64,000 bases of DNA, taken from an uncultured Saprospiraceae bacterium (GTDB lineage: Bacteria > Bacteroidota > Bacteroidia > Chitinophagales > Saprospiraceae). The translations under genes were made by a program, and so were the position numbers. The DNA lies in contig CALLPN010000003.1 of the NCBI GenBank assembly GCA_938015435.1, positions 310,001 to 374,000 on the forward strand, given 5' to 3'. The notes beneath the pieces were generated by a model. The model had not been told where the DNA came from. It made no database searches and saw nothing but the letters and a program-made list of their open reading frames with translations. Of this stretch, positions 35,371-45,199 are shown piece after piece (the stretch's first letter is position 1; each line of letters opens with the position of its first letter).

Positions 35371-35765
35371 ACAGTTATGAATTAGTCTGGTACAATTAAT
35401 TGAAGGCGTAATATAGTAAACTCAATATGCTTTCAATAGTTGATTAGGTAAATGTCTTCTGGATAACATCTTAGCATCGCATAGAAATATAAATGTAGAT
35501 TATGTACCGATCATAGATCCGGTATGGCTCTTTTAGATTAATGTATTGATTTTCTTATTTAAGGTAATAATCTAGTAAAATAAAAGTTCAGTAAGGCATC
35601 TTTTATGTGATTCATACTATCGTCACAGGAAATTCTGTTTTACTACTTTGAAAATTGACAATAGTATAGGCTAGGTACACATTATATTTAGCCTTACATT
35701 TAGTACTATCATTGATCGATTAGACTAGTCATTACCACAATACGTCTAATCTGAAATATCAGCTT
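35371..35765. other. Divergent intergenic region AraC / DUF1800
   Basis: No gene. AT-rich, no strong hairpin or perfect -7 box seen; must carry both promoters and any AraC sites. Confidence 0.5.
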
Positions 35766-37616
35766 ATGAATCAACTATTAACGTCATTACTTCTTGTTTT
35801 TTCATCTCTACTATCGGCACAAGTCTATGAAGACTATATAGGTGCTGGACAAAGTGAAGATGTAACATTTACTAGTAGTGACAATCAATCAGATGGATTA
35901 GCAGCTATGAATGGGGCTGGTCTTAATTTGGACATGAGAGGTTCTTCCAGATTTTTGGCCCATGCGACTATGGGATACACCATAGATGATGTACAAGCAT
36001 TGACAGCGATCGGAATAGAATCATGGATCGATAGTCAGATGGCTCTTTCAGCAAGTAATTATACTGTGCCAACAGTAGATTTAATTTTTGCATTATTAGA
36101 GCAGTGTAATCAAAATTTAGGAGAGGAAATTTGTGAAACTGTATTTATTCCTAATGCTGGGATGTGGAGAGTTACTTGGTGGGATCACGTAATGAAAGGT
36201 GAGGATCAACTCCGACAAAGAGTAGCTCTAGCTTTAAGTGAGATATTAGTCCTGTCAGATCAATCAGACTTAGAAAATTCTCCTCATGGTCTTGCAGCAT
36301 ATTATGACATATTAGCTTGTAATGCTTTTGGAAATTATGAAGATCTATTGATGGAGGTTACGCTTAATCCATCCATGGGATTTTATCTGAGTCATATTAA
36401 TAACCCTCGAACTATAGTACTTCAAAATACTAGACCAGATGAAAACTATGCCAGAGAGATAATGCAATTGTTTTCTATTGGTCTCTACGAACTATGGAAC
36501 GATGGAAGCCGAAAAGTTGATATGACTACTGGGGAGTGGATTCCTACGTATGACAATGATGAGATCAAAGGATTAGCGAAAGTATTTACAGGACTAAGCG
36601 GAAGTGCATGGTATACAGAAGATATAGATGCTCCGATACAATTCGGATTTCCATTCCAAGCTTACGATTTATTACAACCTATGCAGATGTATGAGATATG
36701 GCATGAGCCAGGAGAAAAGACAATAGTAGGAGGACATGTAGTTCCTGCAGGTCAGTCGGGTATGGAAGATATAGAAGAGGCGGTTAACGTCCTATTTAAT
36801 CATGATAACGTAGGTCCATTTTTAGCTGAAAGGTTGATACAGCGACTGATAAAATCTAATCCTACGCCAGCATATATTGATAGAGTAGCTTCAGTATTTA
36901 ATGATAATGGGGTAGGAGAAAGAGGTGATTTGGGAGCGGTAGTAAAAGCAATTCTTTTGGATGAAGAGGCTTACGAGTGTTTCTGGATAGATAACATTAG
37001 TAATGGCATGCTACGATCACCTTTGTTGAGATATACGCAGATGATGAAAGGCCTGAAAGTAGAGTCTGATACCGACATATTTTTTAACACTGGTGGAGTG
37101 TATGAAGTACTCGGAGGACAAGCACCACTAGGAGCACCGACAGTATTTAATTACTATAGTCCTGACTATGTACCGAATGCTGATTTTGCATATGAAAACT
37201 TAGTAGGACCAGAGTTTCAGATATTAAATTCTTCGACATCCTCTAATTATGTCAATTACATGTTAGTAGCTTTTATGAAAGACTATCTCAACAATAGATT
37301 TTCACTTACAGGTACGAATAATGAAATCGAAAATATCCTTAACGGAAATGATGGCATTTATAATCCACATGATCCAACTAATAATGAGAGTTATGCGGCA
37401 AGGTTTGGTGATGAACTTTGGATGGATTTGGGTTATGCGCCATCCGACCTTATCGACTATCTAGATATATTAATGTGTAACGGTTCTCTTAGTGATGATA
37501 CTCGATTACGATTAACAAATTCTGTAAGTAGAGCAGATTTATTTACACCTATAGATGCAGCACATTATGCAGCTTATATGATAATGATAAATCCAGATTT
37601 TACGATTCTTAAATAA
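35766..37616 (+). CDS. Secreted DUF1800 protein
   Basis: 616 residues with signal peptide (LLTSLLLVFSSLLSAQ). Family marks: SRFLAHATMGYTIDDVQAL at the start, QLRQRVALALSEILVLSD, DENYAREIMQLFSIGLYELW (the most diagnostic stretch) and FTGLSG. The C-terminal half carries GAPTVFNYYSPDY. DUF1800 has no established activity; it almost always lies upstream of a DUF1501 gene, as here (39-base gap). Both are thought to act outside the cytoplasm. I see no T9SS sorting domain at its end (MIMINPDFTILK). Confidence 0.9.
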   Translation: MNQLLTSLLLVFSSLLSAQVYEDYIGAGQSEDVTFTSSDNQSDGLAAMNGAGLNLDMRGSSRFLAHATMGYTIDDVQALTAIGIESWIDSQMALSASNYTVPTVDLIFALLEQCNQNLGEEICETVFIPNAGMWRVTWWDHVMKGEDQLRQRVALALSEILVLSDQSDLENSPHGLAAYYDILACNAFGNYEDLLMEVTLNPSMGFYLSHINNPRTIVLQNTRPDENYAREIMQLFSIGLYELWNDGSRKVDMTTGEWIPTYDNDEIKGLAKVFTGLSGSAWYTEDIDAPIQFGFPFQAYDLLQPMQMYEIWHEPGEKTIVGGHVVPAGQSGMEDIEEAVNVLFNHDNVGPFLAERLIQRLIKSNPTPAYIDRVASVFNDNGVGERGDLGAVVKAILLDEEAYECFWIDNISNGMLRSPLLRYTQMMKGLKVESDTDIFFNTGGVYEVLGGQAPLGAPTVFNYYSPDYVPNADFAYENLVGPEFQILNSSTSSNYVNYMLVAFMKDYLNNRFSLTGTNNEIENILNGNDGIYNPHDPTNNESYAARFGDELWMDLGYAPSDLIDYLDILMCNGSLSDDTRLRLTNSVSRADLFTPIDAAHYAAYMIMINPDFTILK

Positions 37617-37655
37617 GATACTTCGAACAACTTTATATTTTTTAAAAGAAATACA

Positions 37656-39050
37656 ATGGCAAAACATAAATATAGTAGAAGAGATTTTATCGGTGCAGCA
37701 CCTTGCTTGGCATTGGGTACTACAACCTTATTTTCTTCATTAGTAAATCTCAAGGCTATGAATGCTCTCATGGGTACTACAACCGTGGTAGACGATGAAT
37801 ATAAAGCACTGGTTTGTATTTTGCTATCTGGAGGTAATGACTCATATAATATGATTATACCTAGAAGCAATAATGAATATAATGAATACGCAGCGGCAAG
37901 ATCTAATCTTGCAATTCCGCAAGCTGACTTACTGCCTATTACACCTAATACAACCGATGGCAGAGAATATGGATTGCATCCAAGTATGAACGGTCTGCAA
38001 AATTTATTTCAACAAGGGAATGCAGCTTTTGTCAATAATGTAGGTACACTAGTAGAACGAGCGACTAAAGCGGAAATAGAAAATCAAAGCGTTAATCTTC
38101 CACTTGGATTATTATCGCATGTGGATCAAGCGATGCATTGGCAAACTGCATTTCCGCAAGAGCGAACATCGACGGGTTGGGGAGGTAAGATGGCAGATAT
38201 TCTTAAGTCCATGAATACTAACGATGAAGTATCTATGAATATCTCACTCGGTGGAAATAACATATTCCAAAGAGGGGAGGAGACATCAGAATTTGCTATT
38301 AATAACGATGGCGGTGTTTCCGTATTTGGGTATGGTAGCCCAGAGCCATTTCTCGATCTTATGACTTCTGATATTACTAGTATGAATAACAAATTATATG
38401 AAGATGTATTTAAAGATTCATATAAGGGTGTATTGAAAAGAAGTATAGAAAGTAACGAGTTTTTTAATGAAGCTATTGAAGATGTAGGTGATTTGAATAC
38501 ACAATTTTCACCAAACAGAATATCTCGTGATCTTAAAATGGTTGCTCAAAGTATAGCTGCCAGAAATACGCTTGGAGCTAAGAGACAAATATTTTTTGTG
38601 CAGATGGGTGGTTACGATACTCACGATGATCTTGGCAATCAACACGCCACATTATTAAATGATCTAGATAATGCATTAACCGAATTCTATACAGCTACAG
38701 AAGAGCTTGGTGTAAGTGATTGTGTGACTGCATATACGGTATCAGATTTTGCACGTACGCTTACAAGTAATGGTAACGGTACCGATCACGCATGGGGAGG
38801 AAATGCAATAGTAATGGGTGGAGCTGTAAATGGAAAAGAAATGTATGGTGAGTATCCTATTATTGGACTCAATACTAATCTAGAATTAGGTGGAGGAGTA
38901 TTAATTCCAACTACTGCTGCCGATCAATATTTTGCCGAGATCGCTTTATGGTTTGGTATATCTCCAAACGATTTATCATTGATTTTACCCAACATAGGTA
39001 ATTTTTATGATGTCACTTCGGACGACGCACCGATAGGTTTTTTGGGCTAG
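37656..39050 (+). CDS. DUF1501 protein with Tat-type signal
   Basis: 464 residues. The N-terminus KYSRRDFIGAAPCLALGTTT has the twin-arginine motif S-R-R-D-F-I, so folded export by Tat is likely. Family marks: ALVCILLSGGNDSYNMIIPR, GLHPSMNGLQNLFQQGNAAF, FFVQMGGYDTHDDLGNQHAT, FARTLTSNGNGTDHAWGGNA. These metal-ligand-like Asp/His positions resemble the alkaline-phosphatase/sulfatase superfamily; activity is not known. Second gene of the DUF1800-DUF1501 pair, followed by a small T9SS protein gene. Confidence 0.92.
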   Translation: MAKHKYSRRDFIGAAPCLALGTTTLFSSLVNLKAMNALMGTTTVVDDEYKALVCILLSGGNDSYNMIIPRSNNEYNEYAAARSNLAIPQADLLPITPNTTDGREYGLHPSMNGLQNLFQQGNAAFVNNVGTLVERATKAEIENQSVNLPLGLLSHVDQAMHWQTAFPQERTSTGWGGKMADILKSMNTNDEVSMNISLGGNNIFQRGEETSEFAINNDGGVSVFGYGSPEPFLDLMTSDITSMNNKLYEDVFKDSYKGVLKRSIESNEFFNEAIEDVGDLNTQFSPNRISRDLKMVAQSIAARNTLGAKRQIFFVQMGGYDTHDDLGNQHATLLNDLDNALTEFYTATEELGVSDCVTAYTVSDFARTLTSNGNGTDHAWGGNAIVMGGAVNGKEMYGEYPIIGLNTNLELGGGVLIPTTAADQYFAEIALWFGISPNDLSLILPNIGNFYDVTSDDAPIGFLG

Positions 39051-39159
39051 TAAATTCGATATTGATATTGAAATAAATGGCTCGCAAGTAGATGAAATAA
39101 ACTTAGTAAATAAGATGATGATCTGGATATTATACATGACTAAGAATAATAAAATAAGT

Positions 39160-39894
39160 ATGAAGTATATAAATATTATAGCAGCAATAATCGCAGTAAC
39201 TGTGAATCTATCAGCACAGTGTATAGATGATACACATAGTCCTTTTCAGAATCAAGGATGGATGTCTTGCAATACTAGTATAGGTCCTATACCTGAGCGA
39301 GGTGATGTGCATTGGTTGCAATATGACTTGGGCCATGTCTATGTTTTAGACTCTCTTTTTATATGGAATCATAATGTATGGGGAGAAACCGAAATGGGGG
39401 TGAAGACCATTATGATCGATTATTCTATAGACCAGCAAAATTGGATTTCTGCAGGCCCATTTACAATAGACAAGGCACCTGGATCTTGGAAGTATCAAGG
39501 ATCTATAGGGCCTTCACTTAATAATGCTCAGGCTCGGTATGTTGTCGTATCTGTATTGGCTACACACGGTGAGGATGTGGCCTGTGCTGGCGTAGGAGAG
39601 TTTCTATTTTATATAGGAGAAATCGTAGATGTAGATGAAGCAGAAATTTTAGAATTAGAATGGACGATCTCTCCTAATCCTACAAAAGATAATATTACGA
39701 TTACCTTACCTATAGATATTGATCTTTTTACTTTAACCTTGTATAATTCCTTGGGAACTAAAATTTCAGATTTGCCTTTGCCAGCAGGCAATTTGATTAC
39801 ATTGCCGGCAAGTAACCTGCAGAATGGATTGTACTATGTAAATTTTCAATCTGAAATGGGCACAAGTAGTAAGAGTTTTGTGAAAGTGGATTAA
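39160..39894 (+). CDS. Discoidin-like secreted protein with T9SS type A sorting domain
   Basis: About 245 residues from ATG 39160, where MKYINIIAAIIAVTVNLSAQ is a good signal peptide; upstream in-frame ATGs (39115, 39118) place a non-signal stretch in front. Residues about 20-150 look like a galactose-binding/F5-8-type domain (WLQYDLGHVYVLDSLFIWNH, TIMIDYSIDQQNW, ARYVVVSVLATHGE). The end is a type A sorting domain: WTISPNPTKDNITITL, LTLYNSLGTKISD and LQNGLYYVNFQSEMG...SFVKVD. Probably the third gene of the DUF1800-DUF1501 operon and its T9SS cargo partner (inference). Confidence 0.85.
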   Translation: MKYINIIAAIIAVTVNLSAQCIDDTHSPFQNQGWMSCNTSIGPIPERGDVHWLQYDLGHVYVLDSLFIWNHNVWGETEMGVKTIMIDYSIDQQNWISAGPFTIDKAPGSWKYQGSIGPSLNNAQARYVVVSVLATHGEDVACAGVGEFLFYIGEIVDVDEAEILELEWTISPNPTKDNITITLPIDIDLFTLTLYNSLGTKISDLPLPAGNLITLPASNLQNGLYYVNFQSEMGTSSKSFVKVD

Positions 39895-39897
39895 ATA

Positions 39898-40383
39898 CTA
39901 AGAGTTTCTCTTTCGCTTAATCAATCTGATTACTTCGATGAGTATTACCATTGCGAGTATATATAGATCATGATTACCTTCGATAATAGCTACTCCATAT
40001 TGATTTTTATTAGTCATCATTTTTCGAGATATTTTTGCAATATCGTCATCCCCAAGGTAGATAGTGTATTCATTACCTTTCCAATTCCCATTGGCTATAT
40101 ATGTTGCATATTGGCTTGTAAGAGTATATTCTTTCGATAAGATAGCTTTAGTCATTTCTCCAATAGCTCTCCCATTTTCTAAAAATATAAATTTGAAAGC
40201 ACCAAAGCTTAAGGGACGGTTAATCACTAATACCTCTTTACCTTCATTATCTTTGAAGTATAGTTTTGTATAAGCGATAAAACCTTTAGTTGTAACGGAA
40301 TATACTAATTTTTCATCCTTCTGTATTTCGAATGATTTTCTAAACCATCCTTTTTTCGATATTGTATATTTGTGAAATTCCAT
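39898..40383 (-). CDS. LURP-one/tubby-C-like protein with C-terminal anchor
   Basis: 161 residues, predicted as a twelve-strand beta barrel of the LURP-one-related/scramblase type: FEIQKDEKLVYSVTTKG, TKLYFKDNEGKEVLVINRPL, IFLENGRAIGEMTKAI, YTIYLGDDDIAKISRKM. The C-terminus (about 143-156, LYILAMVILIEVIRL) is a hydrophobic helix followed by Lys/Arg, likely a tail anchor. Family identity is by fold impression, not a specific motif. It ends three bases from the convergent T9SS gene and shares a strand with the SRPBCC gene upstream. Confidence 0.6.
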   Translation of the reverse strand: MEFHKYTISKKGWFRKSFEIQKDEKLVYSVTTKGFIAYTKLYFKDNEGKEVLVINRPLSFGAFKFIFLENGRAIGEMTKAILSKEYTLTSQYATYIANGNWKGNEYTIYLGDDDIAKISRKMMTNKNQYGVAIIEGNHDLYILAMVILIEVIRLIKRKRNS

Positions 40384-40386
40384 ATC

Positions 40387-41307
40387 TTATTTAACGGCAA
40401 AATGTATTCTTGATATTAAGTCATGTGGATGAGTATCTTTTGGACTATTTCCATAAGTTTCAAATGGATGATAATTCTTAACTATCTTTAATTCCTTAGA
40501 TCTGATCATGGTTTGTAAGGTACTCCAAGCATTACCTAAGTGTTCGTAAGGACCTATATGTTCTAGAGTATATAACTTCGCTGATTCATGTTTTCCGAGT
40601 TTGTAATGTGATGGGAAATCGACAGGTAATTCATCATAAGGGACTGTAGCGGTATATATACAGATGTCTTTAACGGCATCAAATTTATGGTATATGCAAA
40701 ATGCTTCATGAGGTCTCATACCTTTATTTTTGTATGCATATGGCATTAAATCTTCAAAATTTTTCTTCATACTTTCAGGCATTCCAGTAATTGTACATTC
40801 CTCTTTGATGTATATGTAATTACAGCCCTTGTATTGACTCTCACCAAGGAAATTTAACTTTGAGTGTACTTTCCCATCCTGCGCATAATCACTTAGTAAA
40901 TTGAGTCCACGATCGTAGTCCATTCCTATATATGTTTCCATCATCTTTTTCATCCAAAACATAAACCAAGGTAAAGTACTATCCATTTGCCATTGCACTT
41001 CTGTACCACCATCTTTTTCTAAAAGCTCCATTCGCACTTTGGCTTTTGATTTCCAAGGCTTCAAAAAAGTTAAGTCGTAATTGACAAATTCATTTTGACT
41101 TTCGCCAGTAATTTGCATATTTCCAGAACCTGTCCTTGGGCCTTCCCAAGAATACGATTTCTTACTGACTACATTTACTTCAGTATTGGGATCCATTATA
41201 AGCCAAGGAGACCATGCTTGCCATTGACCCAGATCTGATACAATGTCATATACTTTATCTATTGGTGCTTTAATCTGTTTTGATTTTACGACTTTTACTA
41301 GTGGCAT
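40387..41307 (-). CDS. SRPBCC (polyketide cyclase-like) domain fused to GyrI-like effector-binding domain
   Basis: About 306 residues from the ATG at 41307 (MPLVKVVKSKQIKAPIDKVY); the open frame extends to a TTG at 41340. Residues 1-145 are an SRPBCC lipid/ligand-binding domain (YDIVSDLGQWQAWSPWLIMD, EVQWQMDSTLPWFMFWMKKM). Residues 155-306 resemble the GyrI/AraC effector-binding domain (CIYHKFD, CIYTATVPYDELP, YTLEHIGPYEHLGNAWSTLQ). Both halves bind small molecules, without a DNA-binding part. Cytoplasmic. Separated from the LURP-one-like gene by three bases, so probably one operon. Confidence 0.82.
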   Translation of the reverse strand: MPLVKVVKSKQIKAPIDKVYDIVSDLGQWQAWSPWLIMDPNTEVNVVSKKSYSWEGPRTGSGNMQITGESQNEFVNYDLTFLKPWKSKAKVRMELLEKDGGTEVQWQMDSTLPWFMFWMKKMMETYIGMDYDRGLNLLSDYAQDGKVHSKLNFLGESQYKGCNYIYIKEECTITGMPESMKKNFEDLMPYAYKNKGMRPHEAFCIYHKFDAVKDICIYTATVPYDELPVDFPSHYKLGKHESAKLYTLEHIGPYEHLGNAWSTLQTMIRSKELKIVKNYHPFETYGNSPKDTHPHDLISRIHFAVK

Positions 41308-41420
41308 TGGATATATTATATTGGTTTTTAAAAAACTCAAGTTAATGAATACAATTACAAAAGTAAAGTATTCATTGTTGGAGTACCTAAGGCTACAGAA
41401 AATGGAAGAAGAAGGAATTA

Positions 41421-42527
41421 CTATTTTTGAGTTCTAGCAATCATGATTAGAGCGATCACAGAAAATACCATATTAGGTAACCAAACTCCAATCGCTGGAG
41501 ATAAGGACAAGTTACTACTAAATGTAGTTGAGAATTTGGAAATAATAACAAACGCAGCACCAAGTACTACACCTGAAGCTAGATGAAATCCCATACCACC
41601 ACGAACTTTTCTAGAGGCTACTGCTACGCCCAACAGTGTGAGTATTAATATTGTAAACGGATCAGCATTACGGCGATGATATTCAACTAAGAATTTTTTA
41701 GCAGTATCCATTCCTTTGGATTTTTCATTGGCGATATATTCCTTTAGATCTGGCGTTGTCATCATCTCCATCTGCTTAGTATATCGTATAAAATCCGCAG
41801 GTGCAAAGTTGAGGATGGTATCCATTTTTTCACCTTTGCCTATGATCAGTTCTTCTTTCATTCCGTCGAATGTATGTATCTCATAATTATTGAGCGTCCA
41901 ACGGTTTCCTATATTACCATCAGGATGCATTTCTTTAAGTTTGAGACTTCTTGCTTTGAGTACATATTTTAACTGATGATCTGCAAACCTTTCAAGTCTA
42001 AAATTTTGTGGTGTACTATCTCTTAATCTGAAATAGCGTATATATACTTTTTCGTCGGGTTGAGTAAAGAAGTGAATATCATTTGATAAAGTTTGCTTTG
42101 CTGATTTTTTAATATGCTTACTTTCAAATTCGTTTTTGATCTTGGTACTATTTGGAATTACATAATTATTTCCGACCCATAATAAACTTGCAATAATAGA
42201 TGCAGCAATCATAAACGGTGCTAATAATCGATAGTAACTTACCCCTGAACTTAGTATGGCTACAATCTCTGAATCCTTGGCCATCCGAGAGGTAAAAAAG
42301 ATGACAGCGAGTAAGGCAAAAAGAGGCCAAAGTAATCCATTGATCCAAGGAATAAAATTAAGATAATAATCAAAGATGATCTCTTTGGTGGTCACAGTAT
42401 CACGCATAAACTTATCCACCTTTTCAAAAAAATCGATAGTAATAGCGATCATAGTGATCAGCACTATAGTAAAGAAAAAAGTACTGAGGTACTTCTTAAT
42501 GATGTATATGTCTATTTTTTTAAACAA
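41421..42527 (-). CDS. LptF/LptG family permease (YjgP/YjgQ)
   Basis: Inner-membrane part of the LptB2FG machine that extracts lipopolysaccharide from the inner membrane. Three membrane segments at each end flank a periplasmic beta-jellyroll domain (about 100-270). Marks: IDIYIIKKYLSTFFFTIVLI, ILSSGVSYYRLLAPFMIAAS, NADPFTILILTLLGVAVASR and the final LPNMVFSVIALIMI. The frame can be opened to GTG 42575, overlapping tgt by 43 bases, but the TTG at 42527 (MFKKIDIYIIKKYL) gives a normal start six bases after the tgt stop. LptF versus LptG cannot be settled. Confidence 0.88.
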   Translation of the reverse strand: MFKKIDIYIIKKYLSTFFFTIVLITMIAITIDFFEKVDKFMRDTVTTKEIIFDYYLNFIPWINGLLWPLFALLAVIFFTSRMAKDSEIVAILSSGVSYYRLLAPFMIAASIIASLLWVGNNYVIPNSTKIKNEFESKHIKKSAKQTLSNDIHFFTQPDEKVYIRYFRLRDSTPQNFRLERFADHQLKYVLKARSLKLKEMHPDGNIGNRWTLNNYEIHTFDGMKEELIIGKGEKMDTILNFAPADFIRYTKQMEMMTTPDLKEYIANEKSKGMDTAKKFLVEYHRRNADPFTILILTLLGVAVASRKVRGGMGFHLASGVVLGAAFVIISKFSTTFSSNLSLSPAIGVWLPNMVFSVIALIMIARTQK

Positions 42528-42532
42528 TGTAA

Positions 42533-43663
42533 TTATAAGCGTTGGGTGATTACAGGTAGTATAACGCTTTTCCACTGGGTAAACGTCCCCTCTTGTATTT
42601 TTTCCCTAGCGGTTCGCACCAACCATAAGTAGAAACTTAGATTGTTAATCGTCGCTATCTGCATAGCAAGATATTCTTTGACTTTAAATAAATGACGGAG
42701 ATAAGCCTTGGTGTGATCACGACTAGTAGCCGCTTCGCTATCCACATCTATAGGGCTAAAATCTTCTTTCCATTTCGCATTTTTCATATTGATAACACCA
42801 TTTTTGGTGTAGAGCATACCGTGTCTTGCATTACGAGTAGGCAGTACACAATCAAACATGTCGATCCCTAATGCGATACATTCCAATATGTTTTCTGGTA
42901 GACCGACACCCATGAGATATCTCGGTTTATCTTCTGGTAGTATATTCGTTACAACCTCAGTCATTGCATATAGTTCTTCTGCTGGTTCTCCTACTGATAG
43001 TCCACCGATAGCATTGATAGGCATATTCGTGCCTGCGATATACTCGGCGGACATCTCTCTTAGATCAGTATAAGTACTTCCTTGTACGATAGGAGCTAAT
43101 GTTTGCTCATAACCATAGATAGGATCAGTTTCATTGAATCTTTTGATGCATCTCTCTAGCCATCTGTGAGTCATATGCATCGATCTACGGGCATACTTAT
43201 AATCACAAGGATAAGGTGTACATTCATCGAATGCCATAATAATATCTGCTCCTATTTCTCTCTGTGTATCCATTACAGATTCTGGTGAGAAAAAGTGCAT
43301 AGAACCGTCGATATGGGATCTAAATTTTACACCCTTTTCAGTGATCTTTCTCATGCCTTTGAGACTGTATACTTGATATCCACCGCTATCGGTAAGTATA
43401 GGTCTATCCCAATTGATGAATTTGTGAAGACCACCTGCTTTTTGCAGTATGTCAGTCTTAGGCCTTAAGTATAAATGGTATGTATTACCAAGAATTATAT
43501 CTGCATTGATTGTAGTCTTCAGTTCTTCCTGATGTACACTCTTGACAGAACCTTGAGTACCTACTGGCATAAAGATCGGTGTTTGTATTACACCATGATC
43601 AGTTTGTAGTATTCCCGCTCGAGCTGAGCTTCCTGGGTCTTTATGTGTTATATCAAATTTCAA
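42533..43663 (-). CDS. tgt: Queuine tRNA-ribosyltransferase, zinc site lost
   Basis: 376 residues starting with TTG at 43663 (MKFDITHKDPGSSARAGILQ). It swaps guanine at tRNA position 34 for a queuosine precursor. Catalytic residues are present: Asp92 in PILTDSGGYQVYSL and Asp271 in MFDCVLPTRNARHG. The C-terminal zinc site, normally CxCxxC plus a His, is missing: the matching stretch (about 306-345) reads DVDSEAATSRDHTKAYLRHL with no Cys, and the His of the usual TIHNL is Asn340 (TINNL). Overall length and other motifs are intact, so this looks a lineage variant rather than a pseudogene. Directly upstream of the LptF/G gene. Confidence 0.95.
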   Translation of the reverse strand: MKFDITHKDPGSSARAGILQTDHGVIQTPIFMPVGTQGSVKSVHQEELKTTINADIILGNTYHLYLRPKTDILQKAGGLHKFINWDRPILTDSGGYQVYSLKGMRKITEKGVKFRSHIDGSMHFFSPESVMDTQREIGADIIMAFDECTPYPCDYKYARRSMHMTHRWLERCIKRFNETDPIYGYEQTLAPIVQGSTYTDLREMSAEYIAGTNMPINAIGGLSVGEPAEELYAMTEVVTNILPEDKPRYLMGVGLPENILECIALGIDMFDCVLPTRNARHGMLYTKNGVINMKNAKWKEDFSPIDVDSEAATSRDHTKAYLRHLFKVKEYLAMQIATINNLSFYLWLVRTAREKIQEGTFTQWKSVILPVITQRL

Positions 43664-43799
43664 TACGTTAATTTTTAATTTTTAGATTCACTACACCGTT
43701 AAAATTCAGTTAGGGCTTTGCGAATCGGAATCCAGTTTTTTGTAAAACAATTATTTCAAAGTTTAAACCCTGACTTTTCTGTTCTCTTCATCTTGTACT

Positions 43800-45197
43800 C
43801 TATCTTCTCAATCTTGCTTGATCCATTTTAAGCAATACTCCCATCATTATACTAAATCCGAGTAATGATGATCCACCTTTACTTAAGAATGGCAAAGGTA
43901 TACCTATCACAGGCATAAGCCCCATAGCCATACCTATATTTATGAAGAAGTGGATGAATATGATAGACGCAACACTATAAGCGTAATACGTTATGAATCT
44001 ATTTTTGCCTCTTTCAGCTATTATAGTGATTCTTATCAATAACAGGGTGAATAAGAAAATTACCATAAAACTACCTATGAAACCTTGCTCCTCTCCTACA
44101 GTACTGAAAATGAAGTCAGTAGATTGTTCAGGCACGTAGTTGAGTTTAGTCATTTCGCCTTTGAGGAATCCTTTTCCTTGTATACCTCCAGAACCAATCG
44201 CAACCTTACTCTGAATAATATTATATAAAGATCCATAAGGATCACATTTGGTAGGTCGTAGCCAAACATTGATTCTATCTTGTTGGTGTGGTTGCAATAT
44301 ATTGTTAAATGTATAACTACTCACAAAAGATAACGCTATGGCTAGAAACACTGGAGCAGTTACTACAGCTAAGAAGCTAGATTTACGATCAATCAGATAC
44401 CAAATCGAGAATCCAATAAGGGCTGAGGCCGCTATCAAAATACCATATAAGTGATAACCATTGTGGTATATGGCTATGGACATCGACGCCAACACTAATA
44501 ATAGGAGGCCCGCTCTAAGAGGCTTGTACTTATTAAATATAAGAACCGCAGATCCAACTAGTAATGACAGTAATGTTATTGCTTTAAAACTATAGACTAA
44601 CGATCCTATGAATATAAAAAATAAAAAGCCAGCTATAATGTAATACACAGAAGATATACCGGACCGATAAAGTACAATGAATAACGATGAGAAAACTACT
44701 GCAGATCCAGCGTCGGGTTGTAAAAGTATAAGTATTACAGGACCCATGATGATGCCTACAGCACCCATCATATATTTTATTGATTTTACATTAATCTTAT
44801 AAAAGCTCAAAAAGGAAGCCAATGCTAGGCTTGTACCAAATTTGGCTATCTCAGAAGGTTGAAATGAGAATCCACTAAACACAAACCATGATCTAGCACC
44901 TTTGATTTCGGTACCAAGGAACAAGACTACTAATAGTAAAAATATCGAACCAGCATAGATAATATATGACAGACTGTTCCATATCTTTTCGTCTATCAAC
45001 TGTACTATTAGGAAGGCCATTACCGATATGAATACCCATATTGTCTGTTTCCCTATAGGACTATTAAACTCTATAAATGATTCGGAACCCTCTACATATG
45101 TAGCGGCATATAGCATGAGCCATCCTACTATGAGCAAAGAAAAGAATACACTCAAAGTGATCCAATCAATTCCAGCTCTATGCTGCTTGAGTGTCAT
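43800..45197 (-). CDS. rodA: Rod-shape peptidoglycan glycosyltransferase RodA
   Basis: 465 residues, SEDS family, about ten membrane segments. It polymerises lipid II during elongation. Marks: FSGFSFQPSEIAKFGTSLAL, LLQPDAGSAVVF (with the catalytic-region Asp), KVAIGSGGIQGKGFLKGEMT, NYVPEQSTDFIFSTVGEEQG and GIPLPFLSKGGSSLL. The RodA-type order and FVPxxxTDFIF-like loop fit RodA better than FtsW. An insert between about residues 190 and 280 makes it longer than E. coli RodA (370). Its ATG lies two bases after the stop of the SPOR gene, so the two are translationally coupled. Confidence 0.92.
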   Translation of the reverse strand: MTLKQHRAGIDWITLSVFFSLLIVGWLMLYAATYVEGSESFIEFNSPIGKQTIWVFISVMAFLIVQLIDEKIWNSLSYIIYAGSIFLLLVVLFLGTEIKGARSWFVFSGFSFQPSEIAKFGTSLALASFLSFYKINVKSIKYMMGAVGIIMGPVILILLQPDAGSAVVFSSLFIVLYRSGISSVYYIIAGFLFFIFIGSLVYSFKAITLLSLLVGSAVLIFNKYKPLRAGLLLLVLASMSIAIYHNGYHLYGILIAASALIGFSIWYLIDRKSSFLAVVTAPVFLAIALSFVSSYTFNNILQPHQQDRINVWLRPTKCDPYGSLYNIIQSKVAIGSGGIQGKGFLKGEMTKLNYVPEQSTDFIFSTVGEEQGFIGSFMVIFLFTLLLIRITIIAERGKNRFITYYAYSVASIIFIHFFINIGMAMGLMPVIGIPLPFLSKGGSSLLGFSIMMGVLLKMDQARLRR

Positions 45198-45199
45198 AT

